DNA of 64,000 nt from Nevskia sp. (GTDB lineage Bacteria > Pseudomonadota > Gammaproteobacteria > Nevskiales > Nevskiaceae), in assembly GCF_021732705.1 (NCBI RefSeq), contig NZ_JAKFUM010000007.1, forward strand, positions 62,001 through 126,000, given 5' to 3'. A program made the position numbers and the translations under genes. Shown here piece after piece: positions 43,094 through 55,400 of the stretch (position 1 is the stretch's first letter; the number at the start of each line of letters is the position of its first letter). The notes under the pieces were generated by a model. The model saw nothing but the letters and a program-made list of their open reading frames with translations, was not told where the DNA came from and did not search any database.

Positions 43094-43510
43094 ATGCGTC
43101 TGATCCTGATGTCCCTGCTGGTGCTCGGCCTTTCGGGCTGCTCGATCGTTTACAAGCTGCCGACGCGTCAGGGCAATGTCATCGACCAGAAGCAGTTCGA
43201 TTTGCTGAAGGTTGGTCAGACCCGCGAGCAGGTGAAGTTCCTGCTCGGCACACCGATCGCCACCTCGCCGTTCCGGACCGATCGCTGGGACTACTTCGGC
43301 TATTACAAGGACCCGCGCGGCAAGGTATCGAGCCGCACGATCAGTCTGTATTTCGACGCCGACAAGCTCGCCCGGATGGAAGGCGTGCAGATCGCCGGGG
43401 CCGCGCGACCGCTGGACTCGCCCGACGTCGAGCGGATTCAGGCCGAGCAGCAGAAGAAGGAGGCGATCGAGGTTCAGACGCCGCCTGCAGCCGAGCCGGC
43501 TGCGCCCTGA
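43094..43510 (+). CDS. bamE: Outer membrane protein assembly factor BamE
   Basis: Small lipoprotein of the BAM complex at the inner face of the outer membrane. Signal peptide MRLILMSLLVLGLSGCSIVY with lipobox LSGC. The SmpA/OmlA domain contains VIDQKQFDLLKVGQTREQVK, LLGTPIATSPFRTDRWDYFG and ISLYFDADKLARMEG. The start at 43094 places the signal peptide at the N terminus; the longer frame is rejected. It converges with rnfH. Confidence 0.95.
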   Translation: MRLILMSLLVLGLSGCSIVYKLPTRQGNVIDQKQFDLLKVGQTREQVKFLLGTPIATSPFRTDRWDYFGYYKDPRGKVSSRTISLYFDADKLARMEGVQIAGAARPLDSPDVERIQAEQQKKEAIEVQTPPAAEPAAP

Positions 43511-43539
43511 GCGTCAGGCGGTCTGCGCAGCCACGCTGC

Positions 43540-43812
43540 TCAGCGCCGCGACAGCCGTGCGCGCTGCCGGCGCGCCTGCTTTGGATCCGCCAGCAGATCC
43601 CGATACAGCTCGACCCGGTCGCCATCGGCAAGACGATCGCCCGGCACGCGGAGGCGACCATGGATGCCGGCCGTCCACTGCTCGCCTGCCGGCATCCAGC
43701 CTGACGCCGCCACCGCATCGGCCACGGTCGCACCCGGCGGCAACGCCAGCATGATCCGCCTCGGGGCACCCGGGCGATCCTGAACCACTTCCACCTGCAG
43801 TCGATCTGTCAC
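43540..43812 (-). CDS. rnfH: RnfH-family protein
   Basis: A ubiquitin-fold protein of the UPF0125/RnfH family, about 90 residues: LPPGATVADAVAASG, GIHGRLRVPGDRLADGDRVE and LYRDLLADPKQARRQRA. Function is not established. A GTG start at 43812 has GGGGAG seven bases upstream. In many gammaproteobacteria ratA precedes rnfH; here only about 90 bases separate rnfH from the divergent smpB, so ratA is missing from this spot. Confidence 0.85.
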   Translation of the reverse strand: MTDRLQVEVVQDRPGAPRRIMLALPPGATVADAVAASGWMPAGEQWTAGIHGRLRVPGDRLADGDRVELYRDLLADPKQARRQRARLSRR

Positions 43813-43903
43813 CCGCGAACTCCCCGAGCCTGCCGCGATGTAGCGCGACACTCGCCGTCACGCGGGCCATCGGCGGCGCCTTCAACACTCCTATAATGCA
43901 ACG

Positions 43904-44398
43904 ATGAATCAGGCGAAGAAGGGCGGCAAGCGCAAGGAAGACGAGGCGGATCGCGACATTGCGCAGAACCGGCGCGCGCGTTTCGAGTATTTCATCGAAG
44001 ACACGTTCGAGGCCGGCATTCAGCTGCTGGGCTGGGAAGTGAAAAGCCTGCGGGTCGGCAAGGCCCAGATCACCGAAGCCTACGTGATCATCAAGAACGC
44101 CGAGGCGTTCCTGCTCGGCGCGCATTTCACCCCCCTGCTGTCGGCATCGACGCACGTCGTGCCCGACGCCACGCGCACCCGCAAGCTGCTGCTCCAGCGC
44201 AAGCAGATCAACCTGCTGATGGGCAAGGTCGACCGCGCCGGCTACACCATCGTGCCGCTGGACCTGCACTGGACACGAGGCCGCGCCAAGCTGACCGTGG
44301 GTCTCGCCAAGGGCAAGAAGCTGCACGACAAGCGCTCGACCGAGAAGGATCGAGACTGGCAGCGGGAGAAGGGCCGCGCCCTTCGCCACGACGCCTGA
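43904..44398 (+). CDS. smpB: SsrA-binding protein SmpB
   Basis: Binds tmRNA and brings it to stalled ribosomes. The OB-fold signatures are complete: [68 protein letters not shown]. The C-terminal basic tail [19 protein letters not shown] inserts in the decoding centre. Length 164. The tmRNA gene lies 390 bases downstream on the same strand. Confidence 0.97.
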   Translation: MNQAKKGGKRKEDEADRDIAQNRRARFEYFIEDTFEAGIQLLGWEVKSLRVGKAQITEAYVIIKNAEAFLLGAHFTPLLSASTHVVPDATRTRKLLLQRKQINLLMGKVDRAGYTIVPLDLHWTRGRAKLTVGLAKGKKLHDKRSTEKDRDWQREKGRALRHDA

Positions 44399-44787
44399 GC
44401 CGCCATGCACTGCCGTCGACGCCAGCTTGTGCATTGACACCGGCTTCGCACTGTATTGACGCAGGATCGACGTCTGCACGCCCCTTCCGCGGGCGGAGAA
44501 AGTTGCTTTTTCCGATTCCGGCCACCGGTACGCACGTAAACCGAAAATTGGGATTTTCACCCGATTATCGAACACATCGATTCCGGATACCGCACTTAGC
44601 AAAGTTGGCCGTCGAACCGTGCGCGCGGTCCTGTCAGAATCAAGTTGCCGGAGGCGTTTTGCAGGCTCTTGATCGGCAACGATTGCAAGCGTTTTCAACA
44701 GACTGCGCGACAATCTTGCGGTCGGCTTGATTTTCGTCAATCCCGAACGATTTGTCAGAACGAACAGTGGTATATTTCTACTGTAAC
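44399..44787 (+). other. Intergenic region between smpB and ssrA
   Basis: No ORF here looks coding. Near 44507 a short imperfect stem (CGGAGAAAG / CTTTTTCCG) could end the smpB transcript. The last 40 bases before the tmRNA contain TTGTCA and TATATT, plausible promoter elements for ssrA, though the spacing (13) is short for sigma-70. The region is less GC-rich than the genes around it. Confidence 0.4.
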
Positions 44788-45144
44788 GGGGGTGACATGG
44801 TCTCGACAGTGACTGGAAATCCAACGTGCATGCCGAGGTGCTTTCCTCCCTCGTAAAACTTGAAAGCAACCAAGCTAGTTGCGAACGACGCTAACTACGC
44901 CCTCGCCGCTTAATCGCGGTGAGCGGTTGCCCCGGTGGTGTTGATGCCCCGGAAGCAGCCGTCGACTCTCATCAACTCGCGATAAAGGCAGGTCACTGGC
45001 CAATACGCTAAAACCCAAAGTGAATAGGTGATTGCGTTCCGTGCCCGTCCGGGAGCAATCAATGAAAACTAAAGACTGGCTAAGCATGTAGAGCGAAGGA
45101 CGGAAGGTTGTTGGACGCGGGTTCGATTCCCGCCACCTCCACCA
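44788..45144 (+). ncRNA. ssrA: Transfer-messenger RNA (tmRNA)
   Basis: A 357-nt tmRNA. The 5' end GGGGGTG pairs with CACCTCC before the encoded ACCA, including the G3-U70 pair needed for alanylation. A tRNA-like T arm GGTTCGATTCC is near the 3' end. The resume codon GCG is at 44881, and the tag reading frame 44881-44913 encodes ANDANYALAA followed by TAA, so the full tag with the tRNA alanine is AANDANYALAA. It follows smpB, its protein partner. Confidence 0.96.
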
Positions 45145-45539
45145 TTTCGGGGATTGCGGCCGCAATCCACGGTTGACATCGGCTGCGGCCGGTGTCAACC
45201 GGTCATCGGAACAGCAGTGCCGGTCGGTCATACCGGTCGGCATTGGGCTATGAGGCTGGTTCATGGTGCACTTATTGCTAAATGGAAGGTGCATACGCTT
45301 TTCGTGAAATGGCCATACGTCCGTCATCAAAGACCAACACCCCACGGCGAGAATTCCGACGATTTGCGGTGAACCGCGAAGTCTGCGCCGCCGGCCACCG
45401 GCGAATGTCAATCAACACCCTTTTCACCTTGTTCGCGATCCCGTGCAGTCTTCACGGGGCAGCGCTGTTTCACCACGGCTTGGGGAAGCCGAGTAGCTGA
45501 TTTCAACCACTATTCGATCAATCAACAAAAAAGTAAGCG
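45145..45539. other. Intergenic region after ssrA with strong inverted repeats
   Basis: No convincing ORF. Directly after the tmRNA is a perfect 18-bp palindrome (45151-45168, GGATTGCGG/CCGCAATCC), then a 12-bp stem with one wobble pair (45171-45182 with 45189-45200, GGTTGACAYCGG arms, loop CTGCGG), then CCGGTCGG-type repeats near 45210-45240. These could form a factor-independent end for the tmRNA transcript. The rest of the region to the next ATG has lower GC and may hold the promoter of the lipid cluster, but no clear motif was found. Confidence 0.45.
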
Positions 45540-46358
45540 ATGACGGCCAACAATCTCGTCTTCATCGTCATGGACAGCTGCCGCTACGACAGCTACCTCG
45601 CCGCCAAGCGTCCGAACATGGACCGACTGGGAGGTGGGCAGAAGCGCTATTCGTTCGCGTCCTGGACCAGCCCGTCGCACTACACCTACCTGATGGGGAT
45701 GATCCCGCACACCAGCCCGCAGGGCGTGTTCGCGTCGGAGGTCTACAAGAAAGATTTCTCGCTGTGGGTCGACCGTATCGGCATCAAGGACCTGTCGTTC
45801 AAGAGCTTCGTCCCCCAGCTGTCGCTGCCGCACGTGCTGCAGCAGAACGGTTATCGAACCTCGGCCAAGGTCTCGCTGCCGGTGCTCAATCCGTTCTCGC
45901 ACCTGAACAAGCACTTCGACGACTACAAGCTGATGGCGAATCACAACGATTTCGCCGGCATGGTCAAGCAGATCGAGTTCGACGAGTCGGAGCCGCAGTT
46001 CTACTTCCTGAATCTGGGCGAGACGCACTACCCCTTCATGCTGGACCCGAAGAACATGCCGCACATCTCCGGCGTGCATGGGGTGTTCAAGCGCATGGAC
46101 GACAACATGGGCGTCGAGACCGAAGACAAGTTCTTCGATGACGAGCAGATGCGCGACCTGCACAAGCAGCAGATCCGTTGCGTCGAATACATCGACGAAG
46201 TACTCGACGCATTGATCGCCAAGGCACCGGTCGGCACGCATTTCGTCATCACCGCCGATCACGGCGAGTGCTTCGGCGAAGGCGGCTACTTCGGCCACGG
46301 CCCCATCGTTCACGAAAAGGTTCTTGAAGTACCGTTCCTGGAAGGGAAAAAGCGATAA
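45540..46358 (+). CDS. Alkaline phosphatase superfamily (sulfatase-like) protein with Thr nucleophile
   Basis: A 272-residue soluble protein with the sulfatase/phosphatase fold: metal ligand in VFIVMDSCRYDSYL, the nucleophile loop SWTSPSHYTYLMG, and the second metal site ITADHGECFGEGGYFGHGP. In true sulfatases the loop reads C/S-x-P-x-R; here a Thr is at the nucleophile place and His replaces Arg, which fits phosphate or phosphoester transfer better than sulfate hydrolysis. It is short but ends at a position typical of similar small members. It is the first gene of the lipid cluster, so action on a head group or lipid phosphate is inferred. Confidence 0.78.
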   Translation: MTANNLVFIVMDSCRYDSYLAAKRPNMDRLGGGQKRYSFASWTSPSHYTYLMGMIPHTSPQGVFASEVYKKDFSLWVDRIGIKDLSFKSFVPQLSLPHVLQQNGYRTSAKVSLPVLNPFSHLNKHFDDYKLMANHNDFAGMVKQIEFDESEPQFYFLNLGETHYPFMLDPKNMPHISGVHGVFKRMDDNMGVETEDKFFDDEQMRDLHKQQIRCVEYIDEVLDALIAKAPVGTHFVITADHGECFGEGGYFGHGPIVHEKVLEVPFLEGKKR

Positions 46359-46421
46359 CGCGACGGCTTCGACCACGAACCAACGCGTCATTCTGCTGAG
46401 TCATCAATGGGGAGAGCGGCA

Positions 46422-49400
46422 GTGCTTCACGACAGCTTCGATGTATTCGGTATCGCGCCCGCAGACGCGGCCCACCCCGGCGTCGCCGTCGCCGCAGCAC
46501 GAGCAGGCGGCACGGGCCTGCTGGATCTCGAGTTCAGCCGCGATGACGATCGCAGCGCTGCCAACTTCCTGAAGCTGAGCGAAGCGACCGATGCGCGCAT
46601 CGGCCTGCGCATCGACATCGCCCACGCCGCACTCGCGGGCCGACTGCTGGCCGAATCCGGTGCGCGGCCATTGACGGTGATCCTGACCGGAACCCCATCG
46701 CAGCAGGCGGAAGTGTCCGCCCTGTTGGCGCTGTCTGGCCAGCACCGCGTGCTGGCGGAAGTGATCGATGTCACAGACGTGGGCCACTTCACCTTTGCGC
46801 ATCACGGTCTGGTGGCCAAAGGCCACGAAGCCGGCGGATGGGTGGGCGCTGACACGAGCTACATCCTCGCCCAGAAGCTGCTCGGCAAGGCCGTCACATC
46901 GACATCGCTGCCGATCTACATGCAGGGCGGCATCGGCGTGCACAGCGCCGCGGCGTGCCGCGCGATGGGCGCTGCTGGCGTGGTCTTCGAAGACCAGTTG
47001 CTGCTGCTGGCCGAATCGCCGCTGCCGGAAACGCTGCAGAACGAACTGTCGCGGCTGAATGGTGCCGAGACCCGCCTGTTTGGCGAACTGGTGGATCAGC
47101 CATGTCGCGTCTACACGCGTCCGGGCACTGCCACGCTGAAGGCTGCCGACAACGACAACCGACTGGTCGAGGCCGGCGAACTGTCGCTTGCCGACTGGCG
47201 CGCTCGCCTGACGCCGATGCTGGGCTGGGCGGGCGGCGAGCAGCTGATGCCGGTGGGCCAGGGCATCGGCATGGCCGCGACCTATCGCAGCCAGTATCGC
47301 AGCGTCGGTCGCTTCATCCAGGCCGTACGCAAGGCCAGCCTCAAGCACATCGAATCCGCCGTCGCGACCGGCTTCATGGCACCGAACGGTGCGCTCGCCA
47401 AGTCGCATAGCACGACATTCCCGATCGCGCAGGGTCCGATGACCCGCGTGTCGGACTCGCCGGAGTTCGCCTATCAGGTCTCGAAGAACGGCGCGCTGCC
47501 GTTCCTGGCGCTGGCGCTGATGCGCGGCCCGCAGGTGCTCGAGATGCTGCAGGAAACCAAGGCCAAGATGACGCAAGGCGGCGTCGAACTGCCGTGGGGC
47601 GTTGGCATGCTCGGTTTCGTGCCGCACTCGCTGCGCGAAGAGCAGATTGCCGCGGTCTGGAAGTGCAAGCCGACATTCGCGCTGATCGCGGGCGGTCGTC
47701 CGGATCAGGCTGCGCACTTCGAGAAGGAAGGCATCCCGACCTACATCCATGCCCCTGCGCCGGCGCTGCTCAGGATGTACATCGAGCAGGGCGCCAAGCG
47801 CTTCGTGTTCGAAGGCCGCGAGTGCGGCGGTCACATCGGCCCGCTCGCCAGCTTCCCGCTGTGGGAGCAGATGATCGAGGTGCTGCTGGCCGACGTGAAG
47901 CCGGGCAGCGAAGGCGATTACCACATCCTGTTCGCTGGCGGCATCCACAACGCCGCGTCCGGCGCGATGCTCGCCGCCCTCGCCGCGCCGCTCGCCGCGC
48001 GCGGCATGAAGGTCGGCTGCATCATGGGCACGGCCTATCTGTTCACGCAGGAAATCGTCGACAGCGGTGCCGTGGTCAAGGGCTTCCGCGACGCCGCGAT
48101 CTCCTGCGACAAGACCGTCAATTTCGAGACGGGCCCCGGTCATTCGACGCGCTGCGTCGATACCCCGTTCTTCCGCGAATTCCGCGAAGCACGCAAGGAA
48201 TTGCTGCGCGAGGGGGCAACGGCCGAAGAACTGCGCGACCGTCTCGAAGACATGAACATGGGCCGCATGCGCGTGGCCTCGAAGGGCCTGAACCGCGATG
48301 CCTCGGGCCAGATCGTCACGGTGTCCGAAGCCGACCAGTACAAGGACGGCATGTTTATGATCGGCCAGGTCGCGACGATGCGCGACGACGTGGTCACGAT
48401 CGACGCCCTGCACCGCGAAGTGACCGTCGACGCCATGACGATGCTCGAGTCCGCCGTTGGCTCGCGCAAGTCGAAGGCACAGGTCGCGAAGCCGTCGGAC
48501 ATCGCGATCGTCGGCATCGGCACGCTGCTGCCGAAGGCGACGAACGCCGAGAAGTATTGGGAAAACATCCTTGACCAGGTCTGCGTGATCGGCGAAGTAC
48601 CGAAGGATCGCTGGGACTGGAAGATGTACTTCGACGCCGACCGCCGCGCCCGCGACAAGGTCTACTCGCGCTGGGGCGGTTTCCTCGATGAAGTCGCGTT
48701 CGATCCGATCAGCTACGGCATTCCGCCGAAGTCGATGAAGTCGATCGATCCGATGCAGCTGCTGACGCTCGAAGTCACGCGTCGCGCGCTCGGCGACGCC
48801 GGCATGGCCGATGGCGACTACGACCGCGAGAACACCAGCGTCATCCTCGGTGCCGGTGGTGGCTTGGGCGACCTCGGCACGCAGTACGCCGTTCGCGCCG
48901 AGCTGCCGCGCTTTGTCGACATCGACGACAAGACCGTGTGGGAACGTCTGCCCGAGTGGACCGAGGAATCGTTCGCCGGCACGCTGTTGAACGTGGCGGC
49001 CGGTCGCGTGACCAACCGCATGGACTTCGGCGGCCTGAACTTCACGATCGATGCGGCCTGCGCCTCGTCGCTCGCCGCGATCTCGATCGCCGTCAACGAG
49101 CTGGAAGCCGGCCGTACCAATGTCGCCATCGCCGGTGGCATCGATACCGTGCAGAGCCCGTTCGGCTTCCTGTGTTTCTCCAAGACGCAGGCGCTGTCGC
49201 CGAACGGCAAGCCGCGCACCTTCGATCAGGGCGCCGATGGCATCGCGATCAGCGAAGGGCTTGCCGTGGTCGTGCTGAAGCGCCTGGCCGATGCCGAAGC
49301 TGCCGGGGACCGCATCTATGCCGTCATCAAGTCCGTTGCCGGTTCCAGTGATGGCCGTGCGCTCGGCCTCACCGCACCACGTCCGGAAGGCCAGAAGCTC

Positions 49401-52400
49401 GCCCTGAAGCGCGCGTATGAACGCGCCGGCTTCTCGCCGGCCACGCTCGGCATGGCCGAAGCGCATGGCACCGGCACGCCGGTTGGCGACAAGGCCGAAG
49501 CGCGGACGATCACCGAATCGCTCGCCGGCGAAGGCGCTGCGCCGAAGACCGTCGCGATCAGCTCGGTCAAGACCCTGCTCGGTCATACCAAGGCCAGTGC
49601 CGGCGTGTCCGGCCTGATCAAGGTCGCCCTGTCGCTGTATCACCGCACGCTGCCGGCCCACTACGGCGTCGACAAGCCGATCGACACGATCGCCGATCCG
49701 AATTCCCCGGTCTATCTGCTGAAGGATGCCCGGCCGTGGCTGGCGCATCCGGATCATCCGCGCCGCGGCGGCGTCTCGGCATTCGGTTTCGGCGGCACCA
49801 ACTTCCATGCCGTGCTCGAGGAGTACAAGGGCAGCTTCGGTTCGGCCTCGCCGGCGGGTGCCGCGCGCTGGCCGTTCGAGCTGTTCGTGTTCCGCGCCAA
49901 GGATGAGGCGACACTTGCTGCCGATCTCGGTCGCTTCGTGTCGGCGCTGCGCATCGGCAGCAACGTCAAGTTCCGCGATCTCGCCTATTCGCTGGCCAAG
50001 CAGGCGGAAGCCCGCGTCGGCTCACCGCTGTGCATCGCGCTGGTCGCCAAGGACTTCACCGGCCTGCTCGCCGATCTCGAAGCGACCATCGCGAGCCTCG
50101 CCGGCAATGGCAAGCCGTTGCCGCAGGCGGTGCGCCTCGGCCGCAATCTGCCAGCCACCGCGCCGAACGTCGCTTTCCTGTTCCCGGGCCAGGGCTCGCA
50201 GTACGTCAACATGGGGCGCGAGACCGCGCTGTATGTCGACGAACTGCGTGGCGCGCTCGAGTTTGCCGACGCGACGCTGCGCAGCGAGTTCCCGACCCTG
50301 CTGTCGCGCACGATCCTGCCGCCGGCGACTTTCGATGCCGATGCCGAAGCGGCGCAGAACAAGGCGCTGACCGATACCCGCGTCGCCCAGCCGGCGATCG
50401 GCGCACTGGCGCTGGGCTATACCCGCCTCGCCAGCCGCCTCGGCCTCAAGGCGCAGTCCGTGGCCGGTCACAGTTACGGCGAATACGCGGCACTGCATGC
50501 CGCCGGCGCGCTGAACGCTGCCGACTTCCTCGCGCTGTCCGCTGTCCGTGGCCGTTGCATGGCCGAAGCGGCGGCGACCAGCGAAAAGGGCGCGATGGCC
50601 GCGATACAGGCGCGTCGCGACGTCGTGGCCGCGGCAATCGCCGGTATCGCCGGCGTCAAGCTCGCGAATCACAACGCACCGGAACAGGCAGTGATTTCCG
50701 GCCCTGCCGCGGGTGTCGAACAGGCAGCCAAGGCACTGGAAGCGTCCGGCGTGCGCGTCACCCGGCTCGCGGTCAGCGGGGCGTTCCATACCGAACTCGT
50801 TGCCAGTGCGCAGACCGGCCTGTCGGCGGCGATTGCCGCTGCAGAGGTGTCGACGCCGCAGTGCACGGTCTACTCGAACACCACCGGCAAGCCGTATCCG
50901 ACCGATGCCGCCGGCATCAAGGCCACGCTCGACGGCCATCTGCTGAACAGCGTCGAATTCGTTGCCGAAATCGAAGCGATGTATGTCGCGGGCGCCCGCG
51001 TGTTCGTCGAACTCGGCCCCAAGGGCACCTGCGCCAACATGGCGAAGGCAACGCTCGCCGGCAAGGACGCTCAGGGCTCATTCACCTGTGTGTCGCTGGA
51101 TGGTCAGGGTGGCGGCCTGCGCGGCCTGCTGCTCGGCCTTGCCGAACTGACGGCCGCCGGCGTGCCGCTGGCGCTGACCCGCCTGTTCGACGGCCGTGAT
51201 CCGCAGACGCTGGATCTGAACAAGCTCGCCGATCTGGTCAAGCCGGACGCGATTCCGAAACATGCCTGGATGGTCAGCGGCGGCTGTGCGCGCGAGCAGA
51301 CCGATGCCACGTTCCGCACCGGCAAGCTGCCAGCGTACGACGTGCAGACGCTGGCCGAGGCGCAGGCCAAGCTCAAGGCCGCTCGCACGGTCATCGTGCA
51401 GGCTCTCGCGGCCGCCGCGCCTGCACCACAGGCTGTGCAGGCTCCGACCGCTCAGCCCGCGCTGGCGGCGGCCAATCCGGCGCTGGGCGCCGAAGCACTG
51501 GCGGCGTATCAGCAGACCATGCGGCAGTTCCTGCAGCTGCAGGAGCGCGTCGTGTCGCAGTTCCTGACCGGCGGCACGGGTGCCGTCGTGCCGATGCCAG
51601 CGGCCCCCGCGCTGCCGTCGGTGCCGATGCCAGTGTCGGTCCCGACGCCGGTTGCCGGGCCGATGGCTGCGACACCACCGGCCGCACCGGTGGCGATGGC
51701 GCCGGCACGCGTCGAAGCGCCGAAGCCGGTCGCAGCGCCCGTTTCGACGCCGGTACGGGCAGCCGCACCGACCGTCAGTTTCGACCCGACGGCGGCGCTG
51801 CTCGAAATCGTCGCCGATCGCACCGGCTACCCGCAGGACATGCTGGGGCTCGATCAGGATCTCGAAGCCGAACTCGGCATCGATTCGATCAAGCGCGTCG
51901 AAATCCTCGGCGCGTTCCAGAAGAAGTTGCCGGCCGCGGTCGGTGACTCGATGCAATCCGGCATGGAGCGCTATACCCGCGCCCGCACGCTGAACGCCAT
52001 TCTTGAAACGGCGAAGGCCGATCTTGCGAAGCTCGGCGTCGGCAGCGCTGGCGCGGCACCGGTGGCGGTCTCGGCACCGGTGACGTCGGCAGCGGCGGCA
52101 CCCGCCATCGATCGCGCACTGCTGACCGGCACGCTGCTCGCGATCGTGGCGGACCGCACCGGTTACCCGACCGACATGCTCGGTCTCGATCAGGATCTTG
52201 AAGCGGAACTCGGCATCGACTCGATCAAGCGCGTCGAAATCCTCGGGGCGTTGCAGAAGTCGCTTCCGGGTTCGGCATCGGATGCGATGCAGGGCGGCAT
52301 GGAACGCTTCACGCGCGCCCGCACGCTGACGGCGATTCTCGATGCGGCCGAAGCGATCATTCCGGCGGTGGCCGTTGCAGCGCCGGCGGCAGTGTCCGCT

Positions 52401-55400
52401 GCGGTGACGTCGTCGGCGCCGATGGTCAGCGCCTTCGATCGCGCCGCAGCGCAAGCGACCTTGCTGTCGATCGTCGCCGATCGCACGGGCTACCCGACCG
52501 ACATGCTCGGGCTCGATCAGGACCTCGAAGCCGAACTCGGCATCGACTCGATCAAGCGCGTCGAGATCCTCGGCGCGCTGCAGAAGGCGCTGCCGGCCGC
52601 GCAGGGCGATGCCATGCAGGCGGGCATGGAGAGGTTCACCCGCGCCCGCACGCTGAACGCGATTCTCGATGCGGCAGCATCATTGGCTCCGGCATCGGCG
52701 ATGGCGGCACCGGCCCCGGTCGCTGTCGCAGAGGCGGTCGCGCAGGCCGCAGCTCCGACGATCGACCGGGCGTCGATGCAGGCGCAGTTGCTGACCATCG
52801 TCGCCGATCGCACCGGCTACCCGACCGACATGCTCGGTCTCGATCAGGATCTCGAAGCGGAACTCGGCATCGACTCGATCAAGCGCGTCGAAATCCTCGG
52901 CGCGCTGCAGAAGGCGCTGCCGGGTTCGCAGGGTGATGCCATGCAGGCCGGCATGGAGAAGTTCACCCGCGCCCGCACGCTGAACGCGATTCTCGATGCC
53001 GCGGTGTCGCTGATGCCGGCAGCTGCGGCACCCGTGACCGTGGCGATGGCGTCGACGGCCCCTCCGGTGGCGGCAGCAACGGCAACGATCGACCGCGCAT
53101 CGATGCAGGCGCAACTGCTGACGATCGTCGCCGATCGCACCGGCTACCCGACCGACATGCTCGGCCTCGATCAGGATCTCGAAGCGGAACTCGGCATCGA
53201 CTCGATCAAGCGGGTCGAAATCCTCGGCGCACTGCAGAAATCGCTGCCGGGCGCGCACGGCGATGCCATGCAGGCTGGCATGGAGAAGTTCACCCGCGCG
53301 CGCACGCTGAACGCGATTCTCGATGCCGCGATGGCGGTCGCAGCGCCGCAGCAGGCGGCGGTCCAGGTGACCGCGGTTGCCGCTCCGGCGACCACCGCAG
53401 CGCCGGTCACCCTCGACCGTGCAGCGATCGGCGCTTTGCTGCTCGACATCGTTGCCGATCGCACCGGCTATCCGACCGACATGCTCGGCCTTGATCAGGA
53501 CCTCGAAGCCGAACTCGGCATCGACTCGATCAAGCGGGTCGAAATCCTCGGCGCGCTGCAGAAGGCAATGCCGGGCGCCCATGCCGATGCCATGCAGGCT
53601 GGCATGGAGAAGTTCACCCGCGCCCGCTCGTTGAACGCGATTCTCGATGCCGTGACCTCGCTGGCAGTATCGGCGGCGACTCCGGCAGCGTCGACGCTCG
53701 CGGCCAGCGCCGCACCAGCCGCTGCTGCCGTCAGCGAGACGATTCCGCGCTACGCACCGCGCGCGAAGCGCGTGCCGCTTCCGAAGCAGCGCCATGCGGT
53801 CTCTGGCCTGTATGTGCTGACGGCGGATGCCGACGGTGTCGCCGAGAAGCTCGCGGCGCGCATCGTGGCTGCCGGGGCTCACGCCACCGTGCTGCCGGCA
53901 TCCGCTGCCACCGACCCGGCGCAGCTGGCGTCGCAGCTGACGGCGCTGCGCGCTGCGCACGGCAAGGTTGCCGGCATCATCCACCTGGCCTCGCTGATCA
54001 GCGCCGATGTGAGCGGAATCGATGCCTGGAAGCAGCAGAGCGCGCTGCAGGCGAAGAGCCTGTTCTGGCTGCTGCAGCAGACGATGGCGGATCTCGCGTC
54101 GGCACCGTCCGTGGCGCTCGCGGCAAGCCGCTTCGGCGGCAGCCTGGGCCGCGAAGCCGAGGGCCCGGCCCTGCCGCAGGCGGGCGCTGCCGTCGGCCTG
54201 TTCAACTGCGCCACGGCGGAGATTCCGACGCTGCGCGCACGCCTCGTCGATTTCGAGGCCGCCGTAACCGTCGATGCCATCGTCGATGCCCTGTTCGATG
54301 AACTGCAGGTGGCCGAGGCTCGGACGGAAATCGGCTATGCCGATGGCCTGCGCTATGGCTACACGCACGCGGCCGAACCGGTGTCGGACAACCCGTTTGC
54401 GCCGCATCTGGTGCCGGGCAGCGACTGGGTGGTCCTGATCACCGGCGGTGCCCGCGGCATCACCGCCGAAGTGGTCGAGGAAATGGTCAAGCCGGGCATG
54501 CGTCTGGTGCTGCTGGGACGCACGCCACTGCCGGGTGCAGAACAGTCCGCTACGGCGTCGATCCACGATGTGGCGGCGCTCAAGAAGGCGTTGCTGGCGG
54601 CGGCCCTTGCGGCCGGCCGCAAGCCGACCCCGGTCGAACTCGAACGCGAACTCCGCGCCGTGCTGGCGGATCGCGAGATTCGCAGCAATGTCGGCAAGCT
54701 GACCGCGGCAGGCGCCGTCGTCGATTACCGCGCCTGCGATGTTCGCGACACCGCGGCGTTCGCCGCGCTGATCGATGCGGTCTACGCCCAGTACGGGCGC
54801 ATCGACGGCGTGCTGCATGGCGCCGGTGTGATCGAGGACAAGCGCATTCCGGACAAGACGCCGGATTCGTTCGACCGCGTCTACGACACCAAGGTCGACA
54901 GTGCCTGGACCCTCGCGACCAAGCTCAAGCCGGAAAGCCTGCAGTTGCTGGCGCTGTTCACCAGCGTGTCAGGCCGCTTCGGCAACACCGGGCAGTCTGA
55001 CTATGCCGCCGCGAACGAGACGCTGAACCGTCTGGCGTGGCAGTTGCACCGCCGGTGGACCGGTGTCCGCGTGATCTCGGTGAACTGGGGCCCGTGGGAT
55101 GCCGGCATGGCCAGCCAGCAGGTTCGCGATGCCTTCCGCGCCCGCAGCATCGAGCCGATCCCGGTCAAGGCCGGTCGTCGCTGGTTCGTCGACGAACTGG
55201 CGTTCGGTCCGCGCAAGGATGTCGAACTGGTTGCCGGCGCCGGTCCCTGGGACATCGACCGCGGCAGCGACAGTGCCGATTCGTCGGGAGCATCGAACGA
55301 CAGCACCGGTGCCGGTGTCCCGGCGCTGCCGCTGATCCGCCGTCCGCTGCGCATTGGTGCCGGCGGTGCCGTGGTGTTCGAACACAGTCTCAGCCTCAAG

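Noticed and set aside
42965-43704. 263-codon plus-strand ORF across bamE and rnfH
   Set aside because: It is a shifted frame of bamE with Arg/Pro-rich composition; bamE has a lipobox and family motifs.
46404-49808. 1134-codon minus-strand ORF opposite the first synthase gene
   Set aside because: It mirrors the plus-strand megasynthase, which has complete catalytic motifs. The minus reading is rich in Arg, His and Gln with no domain, as expected for antisense frames in GC-rich DNA.
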